12,428 bases of DNA from Allobranchiibius sp038199265 (lineage in GTDB: Bacteria; Actinomycetota; Actinomycetes; Actinomycetales; Dermatophilaceae), in assembly GCA_038199265.1 (NCBI GenBank), contig JBBPZD010000166.1, positions 1 to 12,428 on the forward strand. The letters are read 5' to 3'. Positions 1-5,777 of this stretch are shown here, piece after piece. Under the pieces are notes generated by a model that was not told where the DNA came from, made no database searches, and worked only from the letters and a program-made list of their open reading frames with translations. How positions within the stretch are numbered: position 1 is the first letter of the stretch; each line of letters opens with the position of its first letter. Made by a program: the position numbers and the translations under genes.

Positions 1-153
1 ATCGTGCTCACAACGCGCGGCCGGGAGGCCGTGGCGGCAGGTCTTCAGACGATCGACGGCATCGAGGAGCAGGTGACCGAGATCCTGGGCGAGCGCGGGC
101 ACCAGGAGCTCCGACGGCTACTGTCGAAGCTGCTCGACGCTACGGATGCGTGA
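1..153 (+). CDS. C-terminal end of a MarR-family transcriptional regulator (partial)
   Basis: The reading frame is open from the first base of the window and ends at TGA 151-153, giving 50 residues. It reads LTTRGREAVAAG, then an amphipathic helix rich in Glu and Leu, then an ending like ELRRLLSKLLD. This is the usual end of MarR-family winged-helix repressors: the last wing strand (LTxxGR) followed by the C-terminal dimerisation helix. The N-terminus and DNA-recognition helix lie outside the window, so ligand and target cannot be inferred. It reads toward the left end of the tRNA-Glu element and is probably part of the original chromosome, not the insert. The family call is fairly secure; a PadR or other winged-helix protein is a minor alternative. 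Confidence 0.7.
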   Translation: MVLTTRGREAVAAGLQTIDGIEEQVTEILGERGHQELRRLLSKLLDATDA

Positions 154-460
154 GGGGCGTCAGTTCACGTCGGTGCGGTATGGCGGCTCTTCGGAATCAA
201 GCCCCCCGGCGAGTGATGTCCCGGCATTCCCTGGCGGGGCGCAGGCTCGGGCGTCGGCTGGGCCTCAGGCACCTGCCATCGCGCACCTGGTGGACGGTCA
301 CGACGATGAGGTGTCGGACCGGCTCGCCGTCCTGCTGTCAACCACCTCACCGAGCGCTTGGTCAACAGTTCGACAGATCGGCTCGGAGGCTGAACGGGGC
401 CGAAACTCAGACCTCCCGCGGCCTGTGTGCGGCCTGGCGCCCCCGACCGGAAACAGAAAG
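154..460. other. Intergenic stretch without a recognisable gene
   Basis: Several frames are open here on both strands, as expected in GC-rich DNA, but none gives a protein-like sequence and none has a convincing ribosome binding site. I recognise no domain. The stretch lies between the MarR gene and the probable old tRNA-Glu terminator, so it is probably original chromosome flanking the integrated element. Degraded coding sequence cannot be excluded. Confidence 0.5.
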
Positions 461-463
461 ACC

Positions 464-495
464 CCCTCCGCTCTGCGTTTCCGCAGGTCAGAGGG
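464..495 (-). terminator. Probable original tRNA-Glu terminator, displaced by integration
   Basis: CCCTC (464-468) pairs with GAGGG (491-495), and CTGCG (473-477) pairs with CGCAG (482-486) around a four-base loop. A symmetric internal loop separates the two stems. Read on the minus strand, the hairpin is followed by a T-rich run (GGTCTTTCTGTTTCC). It lies 12 bases beyond the displaced tRNA-Glu 3' fragment, where a tRNA terminator would be expected. I infer that it served the tRNA before the element inserted. The stem is imperfect. Confidence 0.5.
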
Positions 496-507
496 AGCCT
501 CGTCTGC

Positions 508-553
508 TGTAGCCCCGACGGGATTCGAACCCGCGCTACTGCCTTCAGAGGGC
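508..553 (-). repeat. Distal attachment-site copy: displaced 3' half of tRNA-Glu
   Basis: The 46 bases match 3488-3533 with two mismatches (540 and 546). They contain the T-arm and 3' acceptor strand of tRNA-Glu, including GGTTCGAATCC when read on the minus strand. Similarity stops just past the anticodon loop, so there is no 5' half and no working tRNA. The mismatch at 546 changes the anticodon third base from C to G. This is the expected second att site of a tRNA-integrated element. Confidence 0.82.
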
Positions 554-1279
554 GATCAGACGGTAGCCCGCAACGCATGGAAGCGCGCGAATCGGTGGGC
601 CGACACGCGGCCCGTGCGCTCGTCGTGGTGCGTAGGCCCGCGACCACTGGCCGTCGCGTGGTGGTGGGGAACCTACCTGGTAGTGGTGTTCAGCGACACC
701 ACCGTCGCCGTCTCTCCGCAGCGTCCGAACCGCAAACGAAGAGGACCGCTTCTCCCAAAGCTGGCGTGCCTATGGCTGGCCCACCATCGTCAACGGCCTC
801 GCAACCGTCGCCGCCTACCTTGCCTACATGCCGGCAACACGCCTGCCGGGGCCTCCTTGCAGATAGAGCGCAGGGACGCCCTCGGGACTCCGCACTCCTC
901 CCACCAGATCAGCTGCCTCTCGCCAACGTCCAGCATCCCGTGGGCCTTGGGAGACTTCGCAGTCACCATTGCTCCATCACAAGACGAATATCCGATGTAC
1001 TTGACCCCCTGAGCGCGCAGTTCCACATCTCGGCACTGCCTGCTGCCGGTTGGTACGCGAGCGGCTGGTGGCGATCGCCGGGCTCAGTTTCTCTCTGTAC
1101 CGAAGGCGATCTCGTGGGCACCCGCCAGGCCCTTCGTTGTCTGCGAGTTGGTGGAGGGCAGCGGGCGTTGTTCTGGCCGGGACAACCGGTGTCACCTTCG
1201 TCATTGGAGTCACCTTTTCACTACGCTTTCTGGAAACCCGAGCCGAAGGCGGTCCGACTGGACCCGTCGTGGCGACAGG
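554..1279. other. Degraded DNA at the left end of the element, no intact gene
   Basis: No convincing full-length gene is present. Three stretches look once coding. On the plus strand near 654-730, one frame reads a hydrophobic segment (WWWGTYLVVVFSDT). From 732 another frame reads NEEDRFSQSWRAYGW and then GLATVAAYLAY, as if one membrane-protein gene had been frameshifted. On the minus strand, GTG 1026 to stop 790 gives 78 residues starting MELRAQGVKYIGYSSCDG, which look partly protein-like but match no family I know. On the plus strand near 1140-1289, a frame with a hydrophobic segment (VVLAGTTGVTFVIGVTF) ends in TGA overlapping the ATG of the sigma-factor remnant. Confidence 0.4.
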
Positions 1280-1674
1280 ATGGGTATGAAGGCGGACGAG
1301 CTCACCGTGGGGCGCCGTGACGAGCGCGCTGACTGGGAGCTTTTGCGTCTGGTGGGGAGGGGGATGAGGCCGCCCTCCTGCTCCTCTTCGACAGGCACGC
1401 AGGCTGGCTCCGGCTGAGGTTGCGGCGCCGGTGCTCCGACGACGAGTTCGTGAACGACGCACTCCAAGACACATTTGTCGCGGTCTGGAAGCGACCCGAA
1501 GCTGCCGAAGAAGACACCCGGCTGTTGGTACCAGCGACTGCCCTCACCGCACCCCATTCGGGTGGGTGCGGCACGTCACCGCGAGGGCGTGGTGTCGGCG
1601 TGGGGCTTCTCCCGGGTGAGTGCCTTGGGGCGCTTCGCTCCAGTCGACGCGAACGCGTTCGGGTGCTCGAATGA
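1280..1674 (+). pseudogene. Frameshifted, truncated ECF-type RNA polymerase sigma factor
   Basis: Starting at ATG 1280 or 1286, the frame reads DERADWELLRLVGRG and then leaves the family pattern at a run of five G (1359-1363). Restoring one G gives GDEAALLLLFDRHAGWLR, and later DALQDTFVAVWKRP near 1456-1497. This matches sigma region 2 of ECF factors: the GDxxAxxxLxxRH opening and the DxxQDTFxxVW helix that binds core polymerase. The second frame stays open to TGA 1672-1674, but after about 1510 it no longer resembles the family, and no region 4 (promoter -35 recognition) is present. The product would be non-functional. ATG 1286 overlaps the stop of an upstream hydrophobic frame (ATGA), and the remnant ends 4 bases before the kinase-like gene, which suggests a former operon. 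Confidence 0.65.
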
Positions 1675-1678
1675 GCAG

Positions 1679-2617
1679 ATGGACGCAGTGGAGTTGGCGC
1701 GACATTTCGCACTTGGCGGGGCGGCGAGACTCTCAGACGGGCCTGTCGCCCGCGGAAAGCAGGGTCTTGTGTGGCGGCTCGAGACGACGGAGGGCAGGTG
1801 GGCGGTCAAGGTGCCACTGGTCCCCGTCACCGAGAACGAGGTTTCTTCGGCAACGGAGTTCCATGAAGCGGCGCACGCTGCGGGTGTGACCACGCCTCAG
1901 GTTCGGCGCACCACGCAGGGATCGGTGTTCGCGCCCGTGGACGGTGGCCAGGCGCGGGTATACGAGTGGTTCGATCTGCGACCCCCCGACCCTGGTCTGG
2001 ATCCCGCTCAGGTCGGCGCTGTCGTCGCCGCCATCCACCGCGTTCCCTTCACTGACATCGACCTGGACCAGCTCAACCCCTGGTCTCGCGACCCAGTCGG
2101 CGCCAATCGCTGGGACCAGTTGGTCGAGGACCTCGCGGAAGCGGGGGCACCGTTCGCTCACCGACTGGCCGGCCTGCGTGATGAGCTGGTCGCTCTAGAG
2201 TCTTGGATCGAGCCGCCGCAAAGGCTTGCGACCTGTCACCGAGACCTGTGGGCCGACAACGTTCTCGGGACACCTGGCGGGGGTGTGTGTGTCATCGACT
2301 GGGAGGACAGCGGGCCTGCTGATCCCAGCCAGGAGCTCGCGTATGTGCTCTTCGAGTTTGGCCGTTCGGATCCTGGCCGAGTCCGTGACCTGGTCGGCGC
2401 CTACCGGGATGCGGGTGGGCCGGGGGCGGTGAGTAGACGCGGGCACTTCTCGATGCTGATTGCCCAACTCGGCCACATCACCGAGATGGCGGCGAACGAT
2501 TGGCTGCAGCCCAATCTTCGCTCCCCGGACCGTGCTGGCTCGGCGTCGTTGATCAGCGAGTTTCTGGACGAGCCACACACGCGAGTGCTGCTCGAGTCCC
2601 TCTTGGGCGCGGTATGA
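1679..2617 (+). CDS. Aminoglycoside phosphotransferase (APH)-fold kinase
   Basis: This is a 312-residue protein of the APH/choline-kinase superfamily, which transfers phosphate from ATP to a small molecule such as an aminoglycoside, macrolide, choline or sugar. Visible motifs are a glycine-containing ATP loop (about 21-34), the ATP lysine in AVKV (K44), the catalytic loop CHRDLWADN (D189, N194) and the metal-binding IDWED (D207). All key residues are present and the length is normal. The start chosen is ATG 1679, 4 bases after the sigma-factor remnant ends; an upstream extension of the frame to 1475 has no family similarity. There is no strong Shine-Dalgarno. Its stop overlaps the putative xis ATG (ATGA). 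It lies inside the decayed element as apparently its only intact gene. The substrate cannot be told from sequence, and resistance is only one option. Confidence 0.82.
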   Translation: MDAVELARHFALGGAARLSDGPVARGKQGLVWRLETTEGRWAVKVPLVPVTENEVSSATEFHEAAHAAGVTTPQVRRTTQGSVFAPVDGGQARVYEWFDLRPPDPGLDPAQVGAVVAAIHRVPFTDIDLDQLNPWSRDPVGANRWDQLVEDLAEAGAPFAHRLAGLRDELVALESWIEPPQRLATCHRDLWADNVLGTPGGGVCVIDWEDSGPADPSQELAYVLFEFGRSDPGRVRDLVGAYRDAGGPGAVSRRGHFSMLIAQLGHITEMAANDWLQPNLRSPDRAGSASLISEFLDEPHTRVLLESLLGAV

Positions 2618-2833
2618 ACGGCGCAACCAGCCAACGACGACCTGCTGACCATCAGCGAGGTCGCTGCGATCGTCAGGGCCCCCGTCGCCACCATGCGCTA
2701 CTGGCGACACCTCGGCACTGGCCCTCGCAGCTTCCGCCTCGGCGGGCGAATCGTCTACCGGGCCGGGGACCTGCAGGCGTGGATCGACGCCCAGGCCAGA
2801 GCTTCCGATGAGGGAACCACTGGCGTGGAATAG
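2614..2833 (+). pseudogene. Excisionase (Xis), MerR-like helix-turn-helix, probably frameshifted
   Basis: From 2636 the frame reads DDLLTISEVAAIVRAPVATM, then RYWRHLGTGPRSFRLGGR, then IVYRAGDLQAWIDAQ, ending at TAG 2831-2833. This is the small winged-helix excisionase/AlpA type (HTH_17) that typically precedes int in actinobacterial elements. Nothing in this frame between the upstream in-frame TGA (2615-2617) and residue DDLL can serve as ATG, GTG or TTG start. The natural start is ATG 2614, overlapping the kinase stop. From there MNGATSQ is read, and one extra base at about 2635 is needed to enter the Xis frame. I infer a one-base insertion that inactivated a protein of about 72 residues. 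An unusual start or stop readthrough from the kinase (same frame) is possible but less likely. Confidence 0.72.
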
Positions 2834-2918
2834 GGAGTGCCAAGGAGAGGCAAACGCTGGGTCCAGATCCTTGCGATCGGACGTAGCCTGCCTTCGAGGC
2901 GGAAGGACGATCAGGCGC

Positions 2919-3446
2919 ATGGCAAGCATCGAGAAGCGCACGCGCGATGGACGGGTTCGTTGGTACACGCGGCACCGCGACCCGGAAGACGTGCAGCAGA
3001 ACAAGACGTTTGACCGCAAAGTTGATGCCGAGCGATTCCTCACGACGGTCGAGTCGGTGAAACTAACCGGTTCCTACGTAGACCTCGCGGCATCCCGGAT
3101 CACGCTCGGGATGTGGGCCCAGCGTTGGCTCGACGGCCAGACTCACTAGAAGCCTTCGACGCGTGAGCGATACGCCGGCATCCTGCGCGAGCACATCGAT
3201 CCACGCTGGGGAACTACGCGGCTTGCGGACGTCTCACACGGCGCCGTTCAGACCTGGGTATCGGAGGTGCCAGCTACCAGATCGGTCGCAACGACGCGCA
3301 AGGTGCACCGAGTCCTATCGCTCGTGCTGGCGGTGGCCGTCAAGGATGACCGGCTGGTGCCCAACCCCGCTGTCGGAGTATCCCTCCCCCGCGTGGACGC
3401 GGCAGAGCGCATATTTCTGTCTCACAAGCAGGCTCACGAGGCCTAG
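2919..3446 (+). pseudogene. int: Tyrosine integrase, amber stop and no catalytic domain
   Basis: ATG 2919 is preceded by GGAAGGA (2901-2907). The frame encodes a basic N-terminal arm-binding domain (MASIEKRTRDGRVRWYTRHR, then DAERFLTTVE) and enters the core-binding domain (TLGMWAQRWLDGQTH). TAG 3147-3149 interrupts it where such integrases usually continue LKPSTRERY. The same frame then continues with KPSTRERYAGILREHIDPRW, LADVSHGAVQTWV and KVHRVLSLVLAVAVKDDRLV up to LPRVDAAERIFLSHKQAHEA, and stops at TAG 3444-3446. About 175 codons remain of a usual 370-400. The catalytic domain with the R-H-R-Y residues is missing. The gene ends about 40 bases from the att site, so a deletion joined mid-gene sequence to the attachment end. 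Confidence 0.85.
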
Positions 3447-3453
3447 GAAAACA

Positions 3454-3484
3454 CCAGAACCCCCCGGAGACCGGGGGGTTCTGG
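3454..3484 (-). terminator. Intrinsic terminator of the tRNA-Gln/tRNA-Glu unit
   Basis: CCAGAACCCCCCGG (3454-3467) and CCGGGGGGTTCTGG (3471-3484) form a perfect 14-bp stem around a three-base loop. On the minus strand the hairpin is followed by TGTTTTCC, a short U-rich tract. It begins 5 bases after the tRNA-Glu 3' end, so it terminates the tRNA transcript. It lies on the element side of the junction, which suggests the element brought it in. Confidence 0.85.
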
Positions 3485-3487
3485 GGT

Positions 3488-3533
3488 TGTAGCCCCGACG
3501 GGATTCGAACCCGCGCTACCGCCTTGAGAGGGC
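3488..3533 (-). repeat. Proximal attachment-site copy within the intact tRNA-Glu
   Basis: This is the partner of 508-553, with 44 of 46 bases the same. It covers the 3' part of tRNA-Glu from the anticodon loop to the discriminator base and lies next to the int remnant. Tyrosine integrases commonly cross over in the anticodon or T loop of tRNA genes, which agrees with where the similarity starts. Confidence 0.8.
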
Positions 3534-3562
3534 GGCGTGCTAGGCCGCTACACAACGGGGCC
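3490..3562 (-). tRNA. tRNA-Glu (anticodon CTC)
   Basis: On the minus strand the 73 bases fold as a normal cloverleaf. The acceptor strands GGCCCCG and CGGGGCT pair with one G-U at the end. The anticodon stem CCGCC/GGCGG encloses loop CTCTCAA with anticodon CTC at 3528-3526, and the T-loop is GGTTCGAATCC. The discriminator base is A (3490). CCA is not encoded. It reads GAG codons. The gene is intact although its 3' half is an att site, because the element restored the 3' end. It follows tRNA-Gln after one base, so the two are surely co-transcribed, and GltX encoded nearby charges it. Confidence 0.95.
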
Positions 3563-3563
3563 G

Positions 3564-3635
3564 CTGGGGTACTAGGACTCGAACCTAGACTAACTGGACC
3601 AGAACCAGTCGTGCTGCCAATTACACCATACCCCA
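3564..3635 (-). tRNA. tRNA-Gln (anticodon CTG)
   Basis: The 72 bases on the minus strand form a cloverleaf. Acceptor strands TGGGGTA and TACCCCA pair fully. The anticodon stem ACTGG/CCAGT holds loop TTCTGGT with anticodon CTG, and the T-arm contains GGTTCGAGTCC. The discriminator base is G (3564), and CCA is not encoded. It reads CAG codons. Most actinobacteria lack GlnRS and first charge tRNA-Gln with Glu by a non-discriminating GluRS, then amidate it with GatCAB. If so here, both tRNAs are substrates of the neighbouring GltX. That is family knowledge, not visible in this window. Confidence 0.95.
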
Positions 3636-3713
3636 TGGAGGTATCAAGATCGTCATCTGAACCGGAGTTCTACACGCGATCCTGAACCGAACGCAGACTT
3701 TACTAGCTGGTCC

Positions 3714-3738
3714 AGATCGGCCCAAATCGAACCGATCT
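3714..3738. repeat. Inverted repeat between the DUF3224 gene and tRNA-Gln
   Basis: AGATCGG (3714-3720) and CCGATCT (3732-3738) form a perfect 7-bp inverted repeat with an 11-base spacer. It lies just past the stop of the DUF3224 gene. No T-run follows on the minus strand, so it is not a classical terminator. It may be a weak terminator, an operator or chance. Confidence 0.35.
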
Positions 3739-3756
3739 ACAACCACCAATTTCCTG

Positions 3757-4161
3757 TCATTCCGGCAACGAATAGCTCAGTTCATAAGTGTGCCCGCCGT
3801 GTTCGTCGAGCGAAATGGCGAAATTCCCGGTGATCCCGGACAACTCGCCCAGGCCCGTCCCCGGCACTACCTCGATCAGCTGCCGCAAGTCGCCACCGAC
3901 AATCATCCCGCAATGCTGTAGAACGAAGCCGCCCGACCTGCCGTCGAGTAGCCCATCGACCATCTCGACCACCACGTACCCGGCGTTACCAGTTGCCGGG
4001 TCGCCCGACCCGAGCATCTGACCACGCGAGGTACCCGCGAGTGAGCCGGTGAACGTCTTGTCGAAGGTCCATCGACCCACGCCAGGGGTATCGTCGCCCT
4101 CCCCAGGCGTCATCGAGATCTGGAAAGAACCGGTGGCCCTGTAGCCGTATGTGTCGCTCAC
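3757..4161 (-). CDS. DUF3224 domain protein
   Basis: The 134-residue protein carries the DUF3224 signature: an N-terminal strand-rich ATGSF segment (9-13), DKTFTGSLAGTSRG (34-47), a central VDGLLDGRSGGFVLQHCG (68-85) and EVVPGTGLGELSGITGNF (97-114). The family forms small beta-barrel proteins of about 130 residues, related in shape to allene oxide cyclase, with no established function. There is no signal peptide or membrane segment, so it should be cytoplasmic. The start is GTG 4159-4161, giving family length with the barrel intact; the Shine-Dalgarno is weak. It begins about 40 bases downstream of the gltX stop on the same strand and may be co-transcribed with gltX. No functional tie to tRNA charging is evident. 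Confidence 0.8.
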   Translation of the reverse strand: MSDTYGYRATGSFQISMTPGEGDDTPGVGRWTFDKTFTGSLAGTSRGQMLGSGDPATGNAGYVVVEMVDGLLDGRSGGFVLQHCGMIVGGDLRQLIEVVPGTGLGELSGITGNFAISLDEHGGHTYELSYSLPE

Positions 4162-4200
4162 CGCCCCAGCGTAGAACTCGCGTGGGTCGACGGGGCCTGA

Positions 4201-5724
4201 TCAGAGCGAGTCGCGTAGCTGACGCAGCCGAGCGAGTACGGAGGCCTTACCTAAAATCTGCATCGACTCGAACAACGGCGGTGAGATCCGCTGCCCGGAG
4301 ACGGCCGTACGCAGCGGGCCGAAGGCCAATTTCGGCTTGACCCCGAGGCGCTCGACGATCGCCTCGCGAAGGGCTGCCTCGATGCGGTCGTGGGTCCACT
4401 CGATGCCGCTACCGTCCGGCAGACCGACCGTGCCGCTGATCGGTTCCAGGGCAGCAATGGCGGCGTCGAGCACCTCTGCCGCGCCCTCTTTGAGCTGCGT
4501 GCGTGCATCGTCGGCGATCGGCAGGTCCTCGTCGGTCGTGTAGAACGGCGCGACCATCGCGGTTGCTTCGGTAAGCCGGACAATTCTTGTCTGGACGAGC
4601 TCGGCGACTGCCTGCAGACGGCCGAGCTCGGGGAGCGTAGGACTTCCCGAGAGCACCCCGTCGCGCTGCAGGAAGGGCAGCAGTCGCGATGCGAACTCGT
4701 CGACGCTGAGCTCGCGGACGTAGTGGCCGTTGAGCCAGCTGAGCTTGTCGAGGTTGAAGACCGAACCGGCCTTGTTGATCTTCGACCATTGGAACCTGGA
4801 GCTGAACTCCTGGAAGGTGAAGATCTCGCGCTCGGAGCCATCCTCTTCCAGGATCGGCGGATATCCCTGGAGCGCAAGGAAGTTGACCAACGCTTCGGGC
4901 AGGTAACCCTCGTCGCGGAACCAGGTGAGCTTGGCCCACGGGCTCTTACGCTTGGAGATCTTGGCCTTCTTCTCATCGCGTAACAACGGCATGTGGGCGA
5001 AGGCGGGCGGGGTGAGCCCGAGCCACCTGTAGAGCAACAGGTGCTTCGGCGTGCTGGAGATCCACTCCTGGCCGCGGACCACGTGACTGATACCCATCTC
5101 GTGATCGTCGACGACAACCGCCAGGTGATAGGTGGGGAACCCGTCAGCCTTGAGGATGACCTGATCGTCGGGGCGCGGCGCACTCGTCTGCCCCATCACG
5201 AGGTCGTCCCAGGTCAGCTGCACGTCCTCGGGGATGAACATTCGCAGCACCGGGGTCTGGCTGTAGCCGGGCAGTTCGGCGCGCTCTTCCTGGGTCTTGC
5301 CGTAGCACATCCGGTCGTAACCGGTGGGCTGCTTGGTCTTCTGCTGCATCTCACGCATTGCGGCAAGGCGTTCACCGGAACACCAGCACAGGTAGGCGTG
5401 ACCATCAGCCAGCAACCGGTCGGCGTACGGGCGGTAGGTGTCCAGGCGCTCGGACTGCCGGTAGGGCGCAAACGGACCGCCCACGTCCGGTCCTTCGTCC
5501 CAGGTCAAACCGAGCCAGTGCAGGGTGTCGTAGAGCTGCTGTTCGCTGTCCTGCTGGAACCGGGCACGATCGGTGTCCTCGACCCGCAGCAAAAACTTTC
5601 CGCCCTTCTGGCGGGCGAAGGCAAGGTCGAACATCGCCATGTACGCAGTGCCCACATGGGGGTCTCCGGTAGGCGACGGTGCAACGCGGAGGCGGACGGG
5701 GGCTTCGGCGGGAGTAGCAGTCAT
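4201..5724 (-). CDS. gltX: Glutamyl-tRNA synthetase
   Basis: The 507-residue class I synthetase attaches Glu to tRNA-Glu, and in organisms without GlnRS also to tRNA-Gln. The HIGH signature appears as PSPTGDPHVGT (16-26), and the KMSKS loop as KISKRK (255-260). RVEDTDRAR (47-55) and the GluRS-specific VVRGQEWISSTPKHLLLYRW (215-234) are also present. The rest is the helical anticodon-binding domain, and the length is normal. Start ATG 5724 leaves 15 residues before PSPTG. No Shine-Dalgarno is visible, and a -10-like TAGGAT lies close upstream. Its tRNA substrates lie about 570 bases downstream on the same strand. The DUF2017 gene ends 53 bases upstream on the same strand. Confidence 0.97.
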   Translation of the reverse strand: MTATPAEAPVRLRVAPSPTGDPHVGTAYMAMFDLAFARQKGGKFLLRVEDTDRARFQQDSEQQLYDTLHWLGLTWDEGPDVGGPFAPYRQSERLDTYRPYADRLLADGHAYLCWCSGERLAAMREMQQKTKQPTGYDRMCYGKTQEERAELPGYSQTPVLRMFIPEDVQLTWDDLVMGQTSAPRPDDQVILKADGFPTYHLAVVVDDHEMGISHVVRGQEWISSTPKHLLLYRWLGLTPPAFAHMPLLRDEKKAKISKRKSPWAKLTWFRDEGYLPEALVNFLALQGYPPILEEDGSEREIFTFQEFSSRFQWSKINKAGSVFNLDKLSWLNGHYVRELSVDEFASRLLPFLQRDGVLSGSPTLPELGRLQAVAELVQTRIVRLTEATAMVAPFYTTDEDLPIADDARTQLKEGAAEVLDAAIAALEPISGTVGLPDGSGIEWTHDRIEAALREAIVERLGVKPKLAFGPLRTAVSGQRISPPLFESMQILGKASVLARLRQLRDSL

Positions 5725-5735
5725 GATGTCTACCG

Positions 5736-5741
5736 ATCCTA
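5736..5741 (-). promoter_or_regulatory. Possible -10 element for gltX
   Basis: TAGGAT on the minus strand ends 11 bases before the gltX ATG. This would give a leader of only a few bases, in keeping with the absence of a Shine-Dalgarno. No clear -35 is seen at 16-18 bases, so the call is tentative. Readthrough from the upstream clpS-DUF2017 unit is an alternative. Confidence 0.35.
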
Positions 5742-5777
5742 GTAGCGCCTACCCGGGCTGCTGCGACGGCTGATCAG

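Larger units (their letters stand above)
508..3533. mobile_element. Decayed integrative element inserted in tRNA-Glu
   Basis: Directly repeated 3' halves of tRNA-Glu (508-553 and 3488-3533) bound about 3 kb. The end next to the complete tRNA gene carries an excisionase and a tyrosine integrase in the order xis-int-att. This is the standard arrangement of actinobacterial integrative elements (AICE type) and related prophages, in which the incoming DNA rebuilds the tRNA 3' end. No replication, transfer or phage structural gene is seen, so this is a strongly reduced remnant. Sigma-factor, excisionase and integrase reading frames are all broken. The only intact cargo is a phosphotransferase-like gene. 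Boundaries are taken from the repeats and are accurate to a few bases. Confidence 0.8.

Noticed and set aside
790..1026. Minus-strand frame of 78 residues (MELRAQGVKYIGYSSCDG...)
   Set aside because: The first 55 residues look partly protein-like, but I know no matching family, the ribosome binding site is weak and the end is low complexity (CRQGRRRRLRGR). It is kept only as a note in the degraded region.
146..1320. Two long overlapping open frames (146-1012 and 427-1320) on the plus strand
   Set aside because: Both run straight through the tRNA 3' fragment and the att junction, are rich in Arg, Pro and Ser without domain-like pattern, and lack ribosome binding sites. They are chance open frames in GC-rich DNA.
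2614..2640. Programmed frameshifting in xis
   Set aside because: No slippery sequence or stimulatory structure is evident, and the neighbouring sigma factor and integrase are plainly decayed, so a random insertion is the simpler reading.
4390..5742. Open frames on the plus strand opposite gltX
   Set aside because: They are antisense to a well-supported synthetase and mirror its codon bias. No independent protein features are visible.
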